Assembly (NCBI GenBank): GCA_016190825.1
Contig: JACPPV010000032.1
Coordinates: 1 to 64,000 of the forward strand
DNA from: Chloroflexota bacterium
GTDB lineage: Bacteria > Chloroflexota > Dehalococcoidia > Dehalococcoidales > UBA2162
Length of the DNA stretch: 64,000 nucleotides
Direction of reading: 5' to 3'
Shown here: piece after piece, positions 44,401-53,408 of the stretch
Numbering within the stretch: position 1 is the stretch's first letter
Layout: the number at the start of each line of letters is the position of its first letter
The notes under the pieces: generated by a model
The model's input: the letters and a program-made list of their open reading frames with translations, nothing else
What the model was told of the DNA's origin: nothing
The model's database searches: none
Position numbers and translations under genes: made by a program

Positions 44401-46330
44401 GAGTGAGCTGTTCGCTCTTTCTGACCTCTTCCTCAGTGGGCTGGTGGCGCGAGTAAAGCAATCTTTCAACAGTCCGGCTGAGCTCCAGGAAATGCCTGGC
44501 GAATGGACCGAGCGCCTTGCTGTGGCTATCGGCGAACTCCCGCAGGGTCTGCTGCGGCGGCAGAAGAGTCTTTGTCAGCCTTTGCAGAAGTCCCAACACC
44601 AGCCGATATAAACCCAGTATTCTGCCCCGCGGTCCCTGGCTTGCTTCATCGATGGCGAATGCCACTGGCGTCTGACTGTTTGTGGCAGCTGTCTGCGGTG
44701 AGGGGGTGGGGTGGGGGCTAACGGCAGGCTTTCTGCCAACCTGCATTTCAAGCCCGAACTTTTTTCTAAGCTGGCGGGGAAGATAGACGCCAAGCAGTGC
44801 GATGATGACAATGAAACTACCGCTGTTAATTACGTTTACGGTGAACAGGTTGCCGGTTATACTCAAAGGTGCGTGCCATGGTTCTTGGGGGGTGATTTCC
44901 CATTCAAGCGATTGCCACCCCGCCAGTCCCGGGTGAAGTCCCATGGCCATTCTCACGTCAAAGGAACCATCAACAGAGGTTATCGCTGCAGCTTCGGAGC
45001 CGCCAAGTTTCATCTTGACCGAGGCGCCGCCTAACGCTCCAATCTCGGAAGACAGCCTGCCGTTCAGGTTCATGCTGCCCGGTATTATGACCAATCCTGG
45101 CAAATCAGTCACCAGGACGGGAACCGCCTTCGTAACGTTCAGGGTGGCGCTGACAGTTACCGGGGCGTATCTCTTCAATGGGCCTGCCGAGAATGTGACG
45201 GTGTGCTTGCCTGTAAGTGTCTCTGGCGGGATTTTCACTATCGTGGAAAAGTTCTCTTGCGCCGTTATCCGGGACAGAAAACCGTCATCGAGGTAGATTT
45301 CAACCGTTCTCTCCGCAGGTGCCGTGGCTTGTCCGTAATCGAACCGGCCATTGATGATTGTCTCAAGCCCCGGATAGGACTTGGCCGGCACATCCAGTTT
45401 CAACAGAGCCTCGTAAAACAATACTTTGAGCTTTACCCCCGGGCTTAACGCGGCCGAATAAATACCGGCATCGCCGTCTTTCGGGTAGTAGAGCGCCTGT
45501 AGCTCCATCTCCGGCTGGTAACGGTAAGGGACCGGGAGCGTGCCGGCAAAATGTCCCGCTCCGTCTGTCCTGGCAGCGGCGTATTCAGAACTATCCAGAA
45601 GAATGACAATATCGCGACTAGCCAGAGTCCGTTTCTCAGAGGTCAGTTCACCCTCGAAGGCAATAGCATCGCCCACGAAAGCAGTAGCCGGAACTATGTT
45701 GAAGGTAAGCTGCGTTTGTTTCGACTGCCGTTCGGCCGGAATATTTGCCACCAGTTCCCTGTAAGCGGCAAGCATGGCTCTTATCTTCTCAATGCGGTCC
45801 GTTACCTCGTCGAAAGAGCGCCGCAGGTCGGTTTCCGGTGAGGCTGAGGATATTCTTAGCTCTCTCCCGATGGTTGATATAGCCTGTTCCATCTCATTGA
45901 GCCTGATCTCGGAGTCCACTATGCTTGCCAGGATTTTCTCCGTGAACTCAGCGGCTTCGTCGAATCGCGATTGCCTCGCGAGACTCATCAACTTAGTGAT
46001 GGCACGGTCAATATCAAAAACCAGGTAGGAAAGGTTGGTGCTTGATGAGGCGAAGACGCCGGTAGCCCTCGAAAGACCTTCCGGCACATTGGCGAAAGGC
46101 ATCTTCTTCAGCCGGGCCTCAACTTCGTCCGGGACCTTTTTCAGCAATAAGTCCAGGGAGTCCGAGTAGTAGCGAAAGAGGGAGATGGCGTTGAATATTA
46201 CCCTGGCCTGTTCTGGGTCTTCATGGATTTCAATGGCGTGCGCTGTAAGAGGACTCAAGGTGGCAAGGACGAGAGCCACCGTAATCGTAATCAGCAGAGC
46301 CTTCTTGAGACTGCGAAATAGCGTTTTCAT
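44363..46330 (-). CDS. Exported Ig-like repeat protein with C-terminal DUF4129-like region
   Basis: Signal peptide; TM near C-terminus; TLREFADSHSKALGPFARHFLELSRTVERLLYSRHQPTEEEV. Confidence 0.75.
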   Translation of the reverse strand: MKTLFRSLKKALLITITVALVLATLSPLTAHAIEIHEDPEQARVIFNAISLFRYYSDSLDLLLKKVPDEVEARLKKMPFANVPEGLSRATGVFASSSTNLSYLVFDIDRAITKLMSLARQSRFDEAAEFTEKILASIVDSEIRLNEMEQAISTIGRELRISSASPETDLRRSFDEVTDRIEKIRAMLAAYRELVANIPAERQSKQTQLTFNIVPATAFVGDAIAFEGELTSEKRTLASRDIVILLDSSEYAAARTDGAGHFAGTLPVPYRYQPEMELQALYYPKDGDAGIYSAALSPGVKLKVLFYEALLKLDVPAKSYPGLETIINGRFDYGQATAPAERTVEIYLDDGFLSRITAQENFSTIVKIPPETLTGKHTVTFSAGPLKRYAPVTVSATLNVTKAVPVLVTDLPGLVIIPGSMNLNGRLSSEIGALGGASVKMKLGGSEAAAITSVDGSFDVRMAMGLHPGLAGWQSLEWEITPQEPWHAPLSITGNLFTVNVINSGSFIVIIALLGVYLPRQLRKKFGLEMQVGRKPAVSPHPTPSPQTAATNSQTPVAFAIDEASQGPRGRILGLYRLVLGLLQRLTKTLLPPQQTLREFADSHSKALGPFARHFLELSRTVERLLYSRHQPTEEEVRKSEQLTHDIREAFKGEGI

Positions 46331-46668
46331 TTGCCAGAAAGGAATTCCACGATTTTCAGGGCGATTATAACCGCGAAGCCGCCGAACAGGACCGCGTTTA
46401 TTCCGTTGAGCGCCGTCCGGGCGCGGGGATTCAGGTGAACGAAAAGCAAGGTGATTCCCAGACAGATGATGATATTTACGACGAAGTAGTTCGTCAGATC
46501 ATTGTTGCCCAGAAACGCCAGCAGCGAGTTTGCCGCTCCCATGACCAGCGCCAGAGTCAGAAGGTATTTATTATATATTCTCAAGAGAGTACCTCGAGCA
46601 CTATCCGGCCTTTTCCCTGGCCGTAGTCTTCTTCTTTTATCCGGACAGGTTTTCCCAGTGCCTCGCAT
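46327..46668 (-). CDS. Small membrane protein of the MoxR cluster
   Basis: Three hydrophobic segments; overlaps neighbours; true start uncertain. Confidence 0.55.
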   Translation of the reverse strand: MRGTGKTCPDKRRRLRPGKRPDSARGTLLRIYNKYLLTLALVMGAANSLLAFLGNNDLTNYFVVNIIICLGITLLFVHLNPRARTALNGINAVLFGGFAVIIALKIVEFLSGK

Positions 46669-47207
46669 GAAATCGCCGCCGCTATTGACGCTATGGGGCT
46701 GCCGAGACAGCGGTAAAACCAGATATCTTCGTATCGCAATTTCGCTCCCTTAACTTCGATGTGTACCTGGGAATCGGCCATGTTCACGCTGACCGAACTG
46801 GCGATATCCAGGAGACCGGTCAAGACGTAGGTTACGGCAGCCTCAATATCGTCAGCAGTTGGGCCAGGCTTTGTCGCCAGCATATCGATGTTCAAGCTGC
46901 CGGGAGTTGACACAGCCACTGCCATGTCATCCGGATTGGCGCCGTACCGTACGACCAGACGCCCGGGGACTTTGTCCCGCGCCAGATTGAGCTCCCGGTT
47001 GTCCACCAGCGGGATGAGTGCCTGGGAACGGCCATCGCGCATCGCAGATGGAAGGTAAACCGCCTTTCCCCTGAGCCCCAGCTCCTCGATGAGCGCCGCG
47101 GTATTCTCCATTCCGGTTTTCAATATCAAATCGCACGCTTCAGGAGAAATGTAGGGACGCGTGTTTGCCAGCGCAACGCTAATGAGCCCGATAATAATGG
47201 CGGACAT
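46581..47207 (-). CDS. Hypothetical protein of the MoxR cluster
   Basis: 208-aa ORF, in operon order with downstream genes. Confidence 0.6.
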   Translation of the reverse strand: MSAIIIGLISVALANTRPYISPEACDLILKTGMENTAALIEELGLRGKAVYLPSAMRDGRSQALIPLVDNRELNLARDKVPGRLVVRYGANPDDMAVAVSTPGSLNIDMLATKPGPTADDIEAAVTYVLTGLLDIASSVSVNMADSQVHIEVKGAKLRYEDIWFYRCLGSPIASIAAAISCEALGKPVRIKEEDYGQGKGRIVLEVLS

Positions 47208-47471
47208 CCCTACGGCGGCGAGCGGCGCAGAACCGACAATAAAGTATGCTACGGGGGCGAACGCAGCCCCGGCTAGAGAGAGTCCTAATCCCAGTAGTCT
47301 GTATGGATTGCTCGTCAGTTTCCTCCAGGATAATGGCTAAGAATCTTTACTGAATATCCTATACTCTGGAAAATGTGAAGTCAACGTCTTTACATATTGT
47401 TGCGTAGGGAAAGAAAGGCAAAAAATCGAACTTTAGTATTTCTTGGTGACGCCGGTTCATGGAAAATTAAC

Positions 47472-47515
47472 TAGTTGACAAATGTCTATAAGTGCGGTAA
47501 TCTTTTTGTCAACTA
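47472..47515. promoter_or_regulatory. Promoter-embedded inverted repeat upstream of the glycan cluster
   Basis: TAGTTGACAAA...TTTGTCAACTA, 11-bp arms; left arm contains TTGACA, 17 nt before TAATCT. Confidence 0.65.
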
Positions 47516-47698
47516 ATTGGACTATGGTTGGGTAGTCCTAACGAACTAGTCAGACATAGTCTCTTTGGGCAAGAAGAGAGAATAAGGCTTGTCTGCAGAG
47601 GACCGGCTCCCCTCCCCCATTAACGGGGAGACGGTCAGAGTGAATACGGCATGTTGAATAAAGGAAAGGTGTCCAGTAGCTTTCAGGAAGAGGTGGCA

Positions 47699-48865
47699 AT
47701 GGAGATAAAGCGGGATATGAGACCCCCCGAGTACCGCTACTGGAAACAGCTTATGGACCACCTTCAGGGTGATGCCACAACATTCTTCAACGGTAAGTTC
47801 ATCTATCCTCGTCAGTTAGAGATTCATCTTCCGGGGAACCATTTGAAGCCTTGCGACCTCCATTGTCCCCATTGCGCCGGCAGATATGTGCAAAAGGACC
47901 TGGGCACCTGGGAAATGGATGCGCTGGAGCTTCTCAATAAGCTGCAAGGGAAAATCCCTTTCCACATTTATGGCGGCAACTATACCGAACCTCTGTTAAA
48001 TCCCTATTTCATGACTTTCCTGCACACCACCAAAAGGTATAGCAACCATTTTGGCATACATACCAGCGGGGTGCTGCTCCAGCAGTTAGAAGACCAGCTG
48101 GGATGGCTGAGTGAGCTGAATCGTATTTCGACCGATATGGTGGACTATCTCTCTGTCAGCCTCGATGCCGGCTTTCCGTGGTCATGGGCCAAGACGAAAG
48201 GACACCGGCAAGAGGAGCTGTTTAATCAGATAATCCGGGGATTGAAGACTGCCGTCGATATAAGAAATAGTGTTGGCAAAGGCCATGCGCTCAGGCTGTG
48301 CTATCTTATTTCACCGTTCAGTGATTCTCCGGAAAATTTTGGCGCAATTGTGAACATTGCGCGGGAAATCGGCGTGGACTCTTTGCGGTTCTCTATTCCT
48401 TTCGCCCCCTATAACCAGTCCTTTGAAAAAGTGCGGGAGTACAAGCGGGACCGCGAAGTGCCAATGACCGATGTATACGAGCAAAGATTAGCGCCGTATC
48501 TCTCCAAGAGTGAGGATGAGAAACCCTACATATTCTACACGGGACCCGAGTTCACCGATATTGACAAGTTTGATTTTAAGCATTGCGTCTATTGCTATTA
48601 CCAGATCACCTACGGCGCTGACGGGTATGTTTACAAGTGCTCAACTACTGCCTCTCCCACTATGGCAATGGCCCGGCTAGGCAAGGTAACCGGCGACCTT
48701 GACGAATTCCATCAGCTATTGGAAGCAAACGCCAATCCGGACTGGAATGCCTTCACGTGCTTCTCCAAAGGCGGCCGGTGTAACCGCATGGGGCTGGAAA
48801 TTAATCGCATGTATGCTTATTTACGCAACGGCGCCGTTCCTGCTGCAAAGGAAAAAGTATGGTAA
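47699..48865 (+). CDS. Radical SAM protein with C-terminal Cys-rich (SPASM-like) region
   Basis: CDLHCPHC motif; C-terminal CVYCYYQITYGADGYVYKC and CFSKGGRCNRMG; start moved from 47651. Confidence 0.85.
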   Translation: MEIKRDMRPPEYRYWKQLMDHLQGDATTFFNGKFIYPRQLEIHLPGNHLKPCDLHCPHCAGRYVQKDLGTWEMDALELLNKLQGKIPFHIYGGNYTEPLLNPYFMTFLHTTKRYSNHFGIHTSGVLLQQLEDQLGWLSELNRISTDMVDYLSVSLDAGFPWSWAKTKGHRQEELFNQIIRGLKTAVDIRNSVGKGHALRLCYLISPFSDSPENFGAIVNIAREIGVDSLRFSIPFAPYNQSFEKVREYKRDREVPMTDVYEQRLAPYLSKSEDEKPYIFYTGPEFTDIDKFDFKHCVYCYYQITYGADGYVYKCSTTASPTMAMARLGKVTGDLDEFHQLLEANANPDWNAFTCFSKGGRCNRMGLEINRMYAYLRNGAVPAAKEKVW

Positions 48866-49007
48866 ACAGCGTGGGAAACAGTGGTAGGGATGAGACGCAG
48901 GAAAATTCCGGTGGCTATTTGGTTTGGGCTTTGCTTCTTTCAAGTTCCGGCTGTTGCCGCTGGCTCAGCCCGTCACAACGTCATTGTCACGCCAAAAGGG
49001 CAGCGAG

Positions 49008-49922
49008 ATGATCGGCTGCGCCCTGATCGGTAACGGCTACTGGGGCTCGAAACTCAAGAAATATATTGAGGAGAATCCCAATTTCGACCTCAAATATGTC
49101 TGCAATTCCAGATCGGACCTGAATAGAGTGTGGCGTGATGGAACAATCTCCGCTGTCGTCGTAGCCACGCCCAATGAGACGCATTATCCTATTATCAGGG
49201 CGGCCCTGTTGCACGGCAAAAACGTCCTGTCCGAGAAGCCGCTAACGCTGGAAGGTGGGCAATGCCGTGAGCTCGGTCAGATTGCTTCCGATGCGGACCG
49301 GATATTGGCGGTTGAATATGTGTACACTTTCTCCCGCGCTCTGAAACAAGCCCAGGGCCTTATTGGAGCCGGAGAAATCGGGAATATTCTCGGTATGGAA
49401 ATGGCGGTCAAACACCTCGGCAGGTTCAAGGGTGGGAGCGTCTACTGGCTGCTTGGTTCACATATGCTTTCCGTGCTTGATATGTTCGTTCCGCTTACGG
49501 ATTTGTCCTTTGAAAAGAGGGACATGGTTACCTGCGAGGGGGAGGTAGAGACCGGGGTAATCTCTTTCGGTAAGCCCGGCTTCGAGGGACAGATTGTGGT
49601 CAGTCTAAATTACCCGGGAAAAGATACGAGCGTGGTGATTTACGGCGAGAATGGAACGATTATCTACGATCCCGTTAATCAGCCTGCCCTCCGCTTAGAC
49701 AAGTATCAAAGAATGAAGTGGACGATCGCCGATAAGCTGCCGCGAGAGCACAAGGAGTTTTGCATCGATGAGAACAACAACCTGCGCTATGCGATCGAGT
49801 ATTTTTACGAGGCGTTAAGCGGAAGAGCTAAAAGCAACGCGGGTCTGGCCACCGAGATAACTACGGTCCTTCAAATGCTGCAGGTTGACAAGGGTGTGGG
49901 TGGTGGCGAAGGCAGGTCTTGA
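49008..49922 (+). CDS. Gfo/Idh/MocA-family oxidoreductase
   Basis: MIGCALIGNGYWGSKL, VVVATPNETHYPIIRAALLHGKNVLSEKPLTL; start moved from 48924. Confidence 0.93.
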   Translation: MIGCALIGNGYWGSKLKKYIEENPNFDLKYVCNSRSDLNRVWRDGTISAVVVATPNETHYPIIRAALLHGKNVLSEKPLTLEGGQCRELGQIASDADRILAVEYVYTFSRALKQAQGLIGAGEIGNILGMEMAVKHLGRFKGGSVYWLLGSHMLSVLDMFVPLTDLSFEKRDMVTCEGEVETGVISFGKPGFEGQIVVSLNYPGKDTSVVIYGENGTIIYDPVNQPALRLDKYQRMKWTIADKLPREHKEFCIDENNNLRYAIEYFYEALSGRAKSNAGLATEITTVLQMLQVDKGVGGGEGRS

Positions 49923-50682
49923 TGAGCTGCACAGGCAGGCTCTTGCCGACTTCTTGGGCCGGAGGACCCATCAGTTTCATGGCTCGGAGGCGCTGGTCTT
50001 CATACCGGTCCATAACGAAGAAAATACCATCGCCAGGGTAGTAGCGGGGGTGAGGGCAAGCTGTCCCTTTGACATACTGGTGATAAACGATGGCTCGAAT
50101 GATTCCACATCCCGCATCCTGAAAAAATTGGGTGTGGAGGTGCTTGATCACCCCATGCCGTTGGGGGCAAACAGGATAATCGGCGGGCTGGAGGTGGGGC
50201 TGGCGTTGGGATACAACTACGTCATAAAAATTGATGGTGATGGTCAGCACAGTCCACAGGATATTCCAAGGTTGTTCAGGCACGCAACGGAAACCGGCGT
50301 CGATATAGTGATAGGCTCCCGACACCTCGAGAGATTCAATGGCAAAGTCTTGAGCACCGCAGGCGCGGGGATGTGGTTTTGCTCCCGCCTCGTCTCCCTG
50401 GTCTACGGAAAACGGATCACCGACACTACGTCTGGATTGAAGATATGGAGCCGCCGAGCCTGCCAGGTGGCAATCGAGGCTTCGAAAAAGGGGAAACTGA
50501 AAGACGGCTCCACTTATCATGTCGAGGAGCTGATGATTGCTGCCAGAAAAAGGCTCAGGGTGGCAGAAATAGGTGTGGTGATGCAGCCAAGAGAATTCGG
50601 GGAAACGAAATCCTTTTCACCAAAAAAGCTGGTATCATTTCCGCTTAACCTGGTAGTCAGCACAGTCAGGGCTTTGCTATAG
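49885..50682 (+). CDS. Family 2 glycosyltransferase (dolichyl-phosphate-sugar synthase-like)
   Basis: ALVFIPVHNEENTIARVV, ILVINDGSNDSTSRIL, YVIKIDGDGQHSPQDI; start codon uncertain. Confidence 0.93.
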   Translation: MTRVWVVAKAGLDELHRQALADFLGRRTHQFHGSEALVFIPVHNEENTIARVVAGVRASCPFDILVINDGSNDSTSRILKKLGVEVLDHPMPLGANRIIGGLEVGLALGYNYVIKIDGDGQHSPQDIPRLFRHATETGVDIVIGSRHLERFNGKVLSTAGAGMWFCSRLVSLVYGKRITDTTSGLKIWSRRACQVAIEASKKGKLKDGSTYHVEELMIAARKRLRVAEIGVVMQPREFGETKSFSPKKLVSFPLNLVVSTVRALL

Positions 50683-50802
50683 CCGGGGCGGATTTCATGA
50701 TGTGACTGCTGGCACTTTTGTAACATAATTGTAATAATTGTCTGGTATGTTTACATAAATTTGCCGGGACGAAGAAGGGTTCCGGCCACGGAGGAGGAAA
50801 TA

Positions 50803-51978
50803 ATGGTGAAAACGATGGAGAAGACCTTTGACATGACGCTGAAAAGGTGTACGAGATGCGTCTTGCCAGAGACGTTTCCGGGGATTACCTTTGACCATGA
50901 CGGCGTCTGCAACTATTGTCTGAGTCACCAGCCGGTAAAGGTGCGCGGGGAGGAAGAACTTCTCAAAGTGCTCTCCGAAAACCGCAACAAAGGTGATAAA
51001 TATGATTGCGTCGTTCCCATAAGCGGGGGGCGGGACAGTTCTTTTGTGCTCCACCAGATGGTCAAAAAATACAAGATGAGATGCATCTCCCTCACTGTTG
51101 ACAGCGGTTTTATCCTGCCGGAAGGCATCCGGAACATAGAGACGGTTACCAAAGCCCTCGGTGTGCCCCATGTCTGGCTGCGCGATGACAACAAGATAGG
51201 GGTTGCCCAGCAGAACTGCATAATAAAGTTTCATGGTTGGCTGAAGAACCCCTCAATCAATACTATCGTGCCCGTCCTTAACGCCGGCGATAAAACGATG
51301 AATCTCCGCATGGCGCGCTTCGCCCACGAAAACAGGATTCCGCTCGTCTGGGGCGGCAACTACGTGGGAAATTGCAGCTTCGAGGAGGAGCATTGGAAAA
51401 GGGGATTCATGGGAGTATTCCCGGACGACCGTGGCACATTTACTACAGGCCAAAAAATCAAGCTGGTGACATACTTCGTCACTAAAGAATTCCTTCCGAA
51501 TTCCTATAATTTCAAATGGCCCATTTTCAAGGAGTATATGACCGGAGGAGCGGTCTATTTCTTTGAAGCGCTGTTCCGGCCCAAGGATGTCCGCTTTCTT
51601 GGTTTCTGGGACTATATCTACTGGAGAGAGAAAGAGGTTGAGGCTACCGTTATCAATGAACTCGGCTGGGAAGGCGCGCCGGACCATACCACCACCTGGC
51701 GGATTGATGACAGCGCATATCCGCTACTCAACTACATGTTCCTGAAAATCGTGGGCTTCACCGAGCACGATGAGATGTACAGCAAAATGATTCGCGAGAA
51801 CCAACTCACACGGGAAGAGGGTCTGAGGAGGACCTTTGCCGACCATCACTCGGATTGGGTCACTGGCCCGAGGGTGACTGCCAGTATCAAGGAGCTGGGC
51901 GCTACCAGGGAGCAGGTGGACGAGGTCCTGGAGAGGTACAGCGAGAAGTTCCTGGCGCAGATCCTCAAGAAAGATTGA
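50803..51978 (+). CDS. N-acetyl sugar amidotransferase-like PP-loop enzyme
   Basis: RCTRCVLPETFPGITFDHDGVCNYC; PP-loop VVPISGGRDSSFVLHQM; start moved from 50761. Confidence 0.88.
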   Translation: MVKTMEKTFDMTLKRCTRCVLPETFPGITFDHDGVCNYCLSHQPVKVRGEEELLKVLSENRNKGDKYDCVVPISGGRDSSFVLHQMVKKYKMRCISLTVDSGFILPEGIRNIETVTKALGVPHVWLRDDNKIGVAQQNCIIKFHGWLKNPSINTIVPVLNAGDKTMNLRMARFAHENRIPLVWGGNYVGNCSFEEEHWKRGFMGVFPDDRGTFTTGQKIKLVTYFVTKEFLPNSYNFKWPIFKEYMTGGAVYFFEALFRPKDVRFLGFWDYIYWREKEVEATVINELGWEGAPDHTTTWRIDDSAYPLLNYMFLKIVGFTEHDEMYSKMIRENQLTREEGLRRTFADHHSDWVTGPRVTASIKELGATREQVDEVLERYSEKFLAQILKKD

Positions 51979-52011
51979 AGTGCCATTGTTGGCAGGTCCA
52001 AAGATAACCCG

Positions 52012-53208
52012 ATGAAAATTCTTTACGTTCAGGATACCGATTGGATCAGGCGGAACCCGATGCAGCACAATCATCTGGCGGAAAGAATGGTGCTCCGGGG
52101 ACATGAAGTAAGGGTAATTGACTACGAGATTCTGTGGCGGGCAGAAGGCAAGAAAGAGCTATTCTCAAAGAGGCAGACTTTCCGCGTCGCCCGGTTGCTT
52201 AGGGATGCTTATCATACGGTCATCCGCCCGGGAATAGTGAAGATTCCCCTTCTGGACTATGTTTCCATGCTCTTTACCTACACGCAGGAAATCAACCGCC
52301 AGGTAGGGGAGTTCAAACCGGACGTCATCATCGCCGACTGTATCCTCACGCCTTTCCTTGCCTTTAGAGTGGCGAAGAGGAAGCATGTGCCGGTGGTGTA
52401 CTATGTGCTGGACGTCAGCCATAAGCTGATTCCCTTCAGGCTCCTTCATCCCCTGGGACGGATGATTGAGAGATGGAACTTCCGCTCCGCCGACCTGGTT
52501 ATCTCTGGGCATTCAGGTCTCAGGGAGTATTGTCTGCGAATGGGGGCTGCGCCGGAGAAGACCCGTGCGATCACTGCTGGCATAGATGTCAGCCGCTTTC
52601 GCCCCGCTGCCGATGGCGCAGAAGTGCGAAAAAAGTACAAGATTGACAGAAATGACCTTGTCCTCTTCTTTGTTGGCTGGATACACCATTTTCAGGGATT
52701 GAAAGAAGTGGCCATAGAAATGGCTAAGGTAGGTGACAGCAGAATTAAGCTGATGGTCGTTGGGGATGGGGATGGCTACGATGACCTGGATAAAATCAGA
52801 AGGGAATCCGGTCTTAACGGAAGGCTTATCCTGACCGGCCGGAAACCCTATGACGAAGTGCCTTCATTCCTCGCCGCCGCCGATATTTGCATCCTTCCCT
52901 CTCCCCAGGACGAGCCGGTTATGCAGGGCATCGTGCCGATAAAAATATATGACTATGTGACGGCCAGGAAACCGGTTATATCTACCCGCCTCTCCGGCGT
53001 TGTGAATGAAATTGGAGAGGGCAACGGCATCGTCTATGTAGAAAGGCCGGAGGACACGGTGCGCCAAGCCATGGAGCTTGCCCGGAACGGGGCAATCAAA
53101 CAACTGGCTGAGCAGGCGGGACAGTTCGCCGCCAGACATAGCTGGGACAAAGTCACCGATGAATTTGAGCAAACCCTCCTGAACGTTGCCGGGGGTAAAG
53201 AGCTTTAG
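52012..53208 (+). CDS. Family 4 glycosyltransferase
   Basis: LFFVGWIHHFQGLKEV, VPSFLAAADICILPSPQDEPVMQGIVPIKIYDYVTARKPVIST. Confidence 0.92.
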   Translation: MKILYVQDTDWIRRNPMQHNHLAERMVLRGHEVRVIDYEILWRAEGKKELFSKRQTFRVARLLRDAYHTVIRPGIVKIPLLDYVSMLFTYTQEINRQVGEFKPDVIIADCILTPFLAFRVAKRKHVPVVYYVLDVSHKLIPFRLLHPLGRMIERWNFRSADLVISGHSGLREYCLRMGAAPEKTRAITAGIDVSRFRPAADGAEVRKKYKIDRNDLVLFFVGWIHHFQGLKEVAIEMAKVGDSRIKLMVVGDGDGYDDLDKIRRESGLNGRLILTGRKPYDEVPSFLAAADICILPSPQDEPVMQGIVPIKIYDYVTARKPVISTRLSGVVNEIGEGNGIVYVERPEDTVRQAMELARNGAIKQLAEQAGQFAARHSWDKVTDEFEQTLLNVAGGKEL

Positions 53209-53229
53209 ATGCCACTCTCCACTAGCCGA

Positions 53230-53258
53230 TTGCACTTCTCACTGCTGGTTGTTATAAT
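53230..53258 (+). promoter_or_regulatory. Promoter of thrS-infC-rpmI-rplT
   Basis: TTGCAC-17 nt-TATAAT. Confidence 0.75.
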
Positions 53259-53352
53259 GGAGCAACAGTAGACATTTGCCTGCGGAGTCCAGGAACAGGC
53301 GTGAGTGAATCTGTGCTTGTGCTGAGTCTGGAATAGATACAGAGACGTCATC

Positions 53353-53385
53353 ACCTCTCGTCCCGGAAGGGGGTGGGAGGTTTTT
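53353..53385 (+). terminator. Candidate attenuator terminator in the thrS leader
   Basis: ACCTC(TCGTCCCGGAAGGGGGTGG)GAGGT then TTTTTGTTTG; inner TCCC-GGAA-GGGG. Confidence 0.55.
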
Positions 53386-53408
53386 GTTTGTGGAGGCGAT
53401 GGTCCCGG

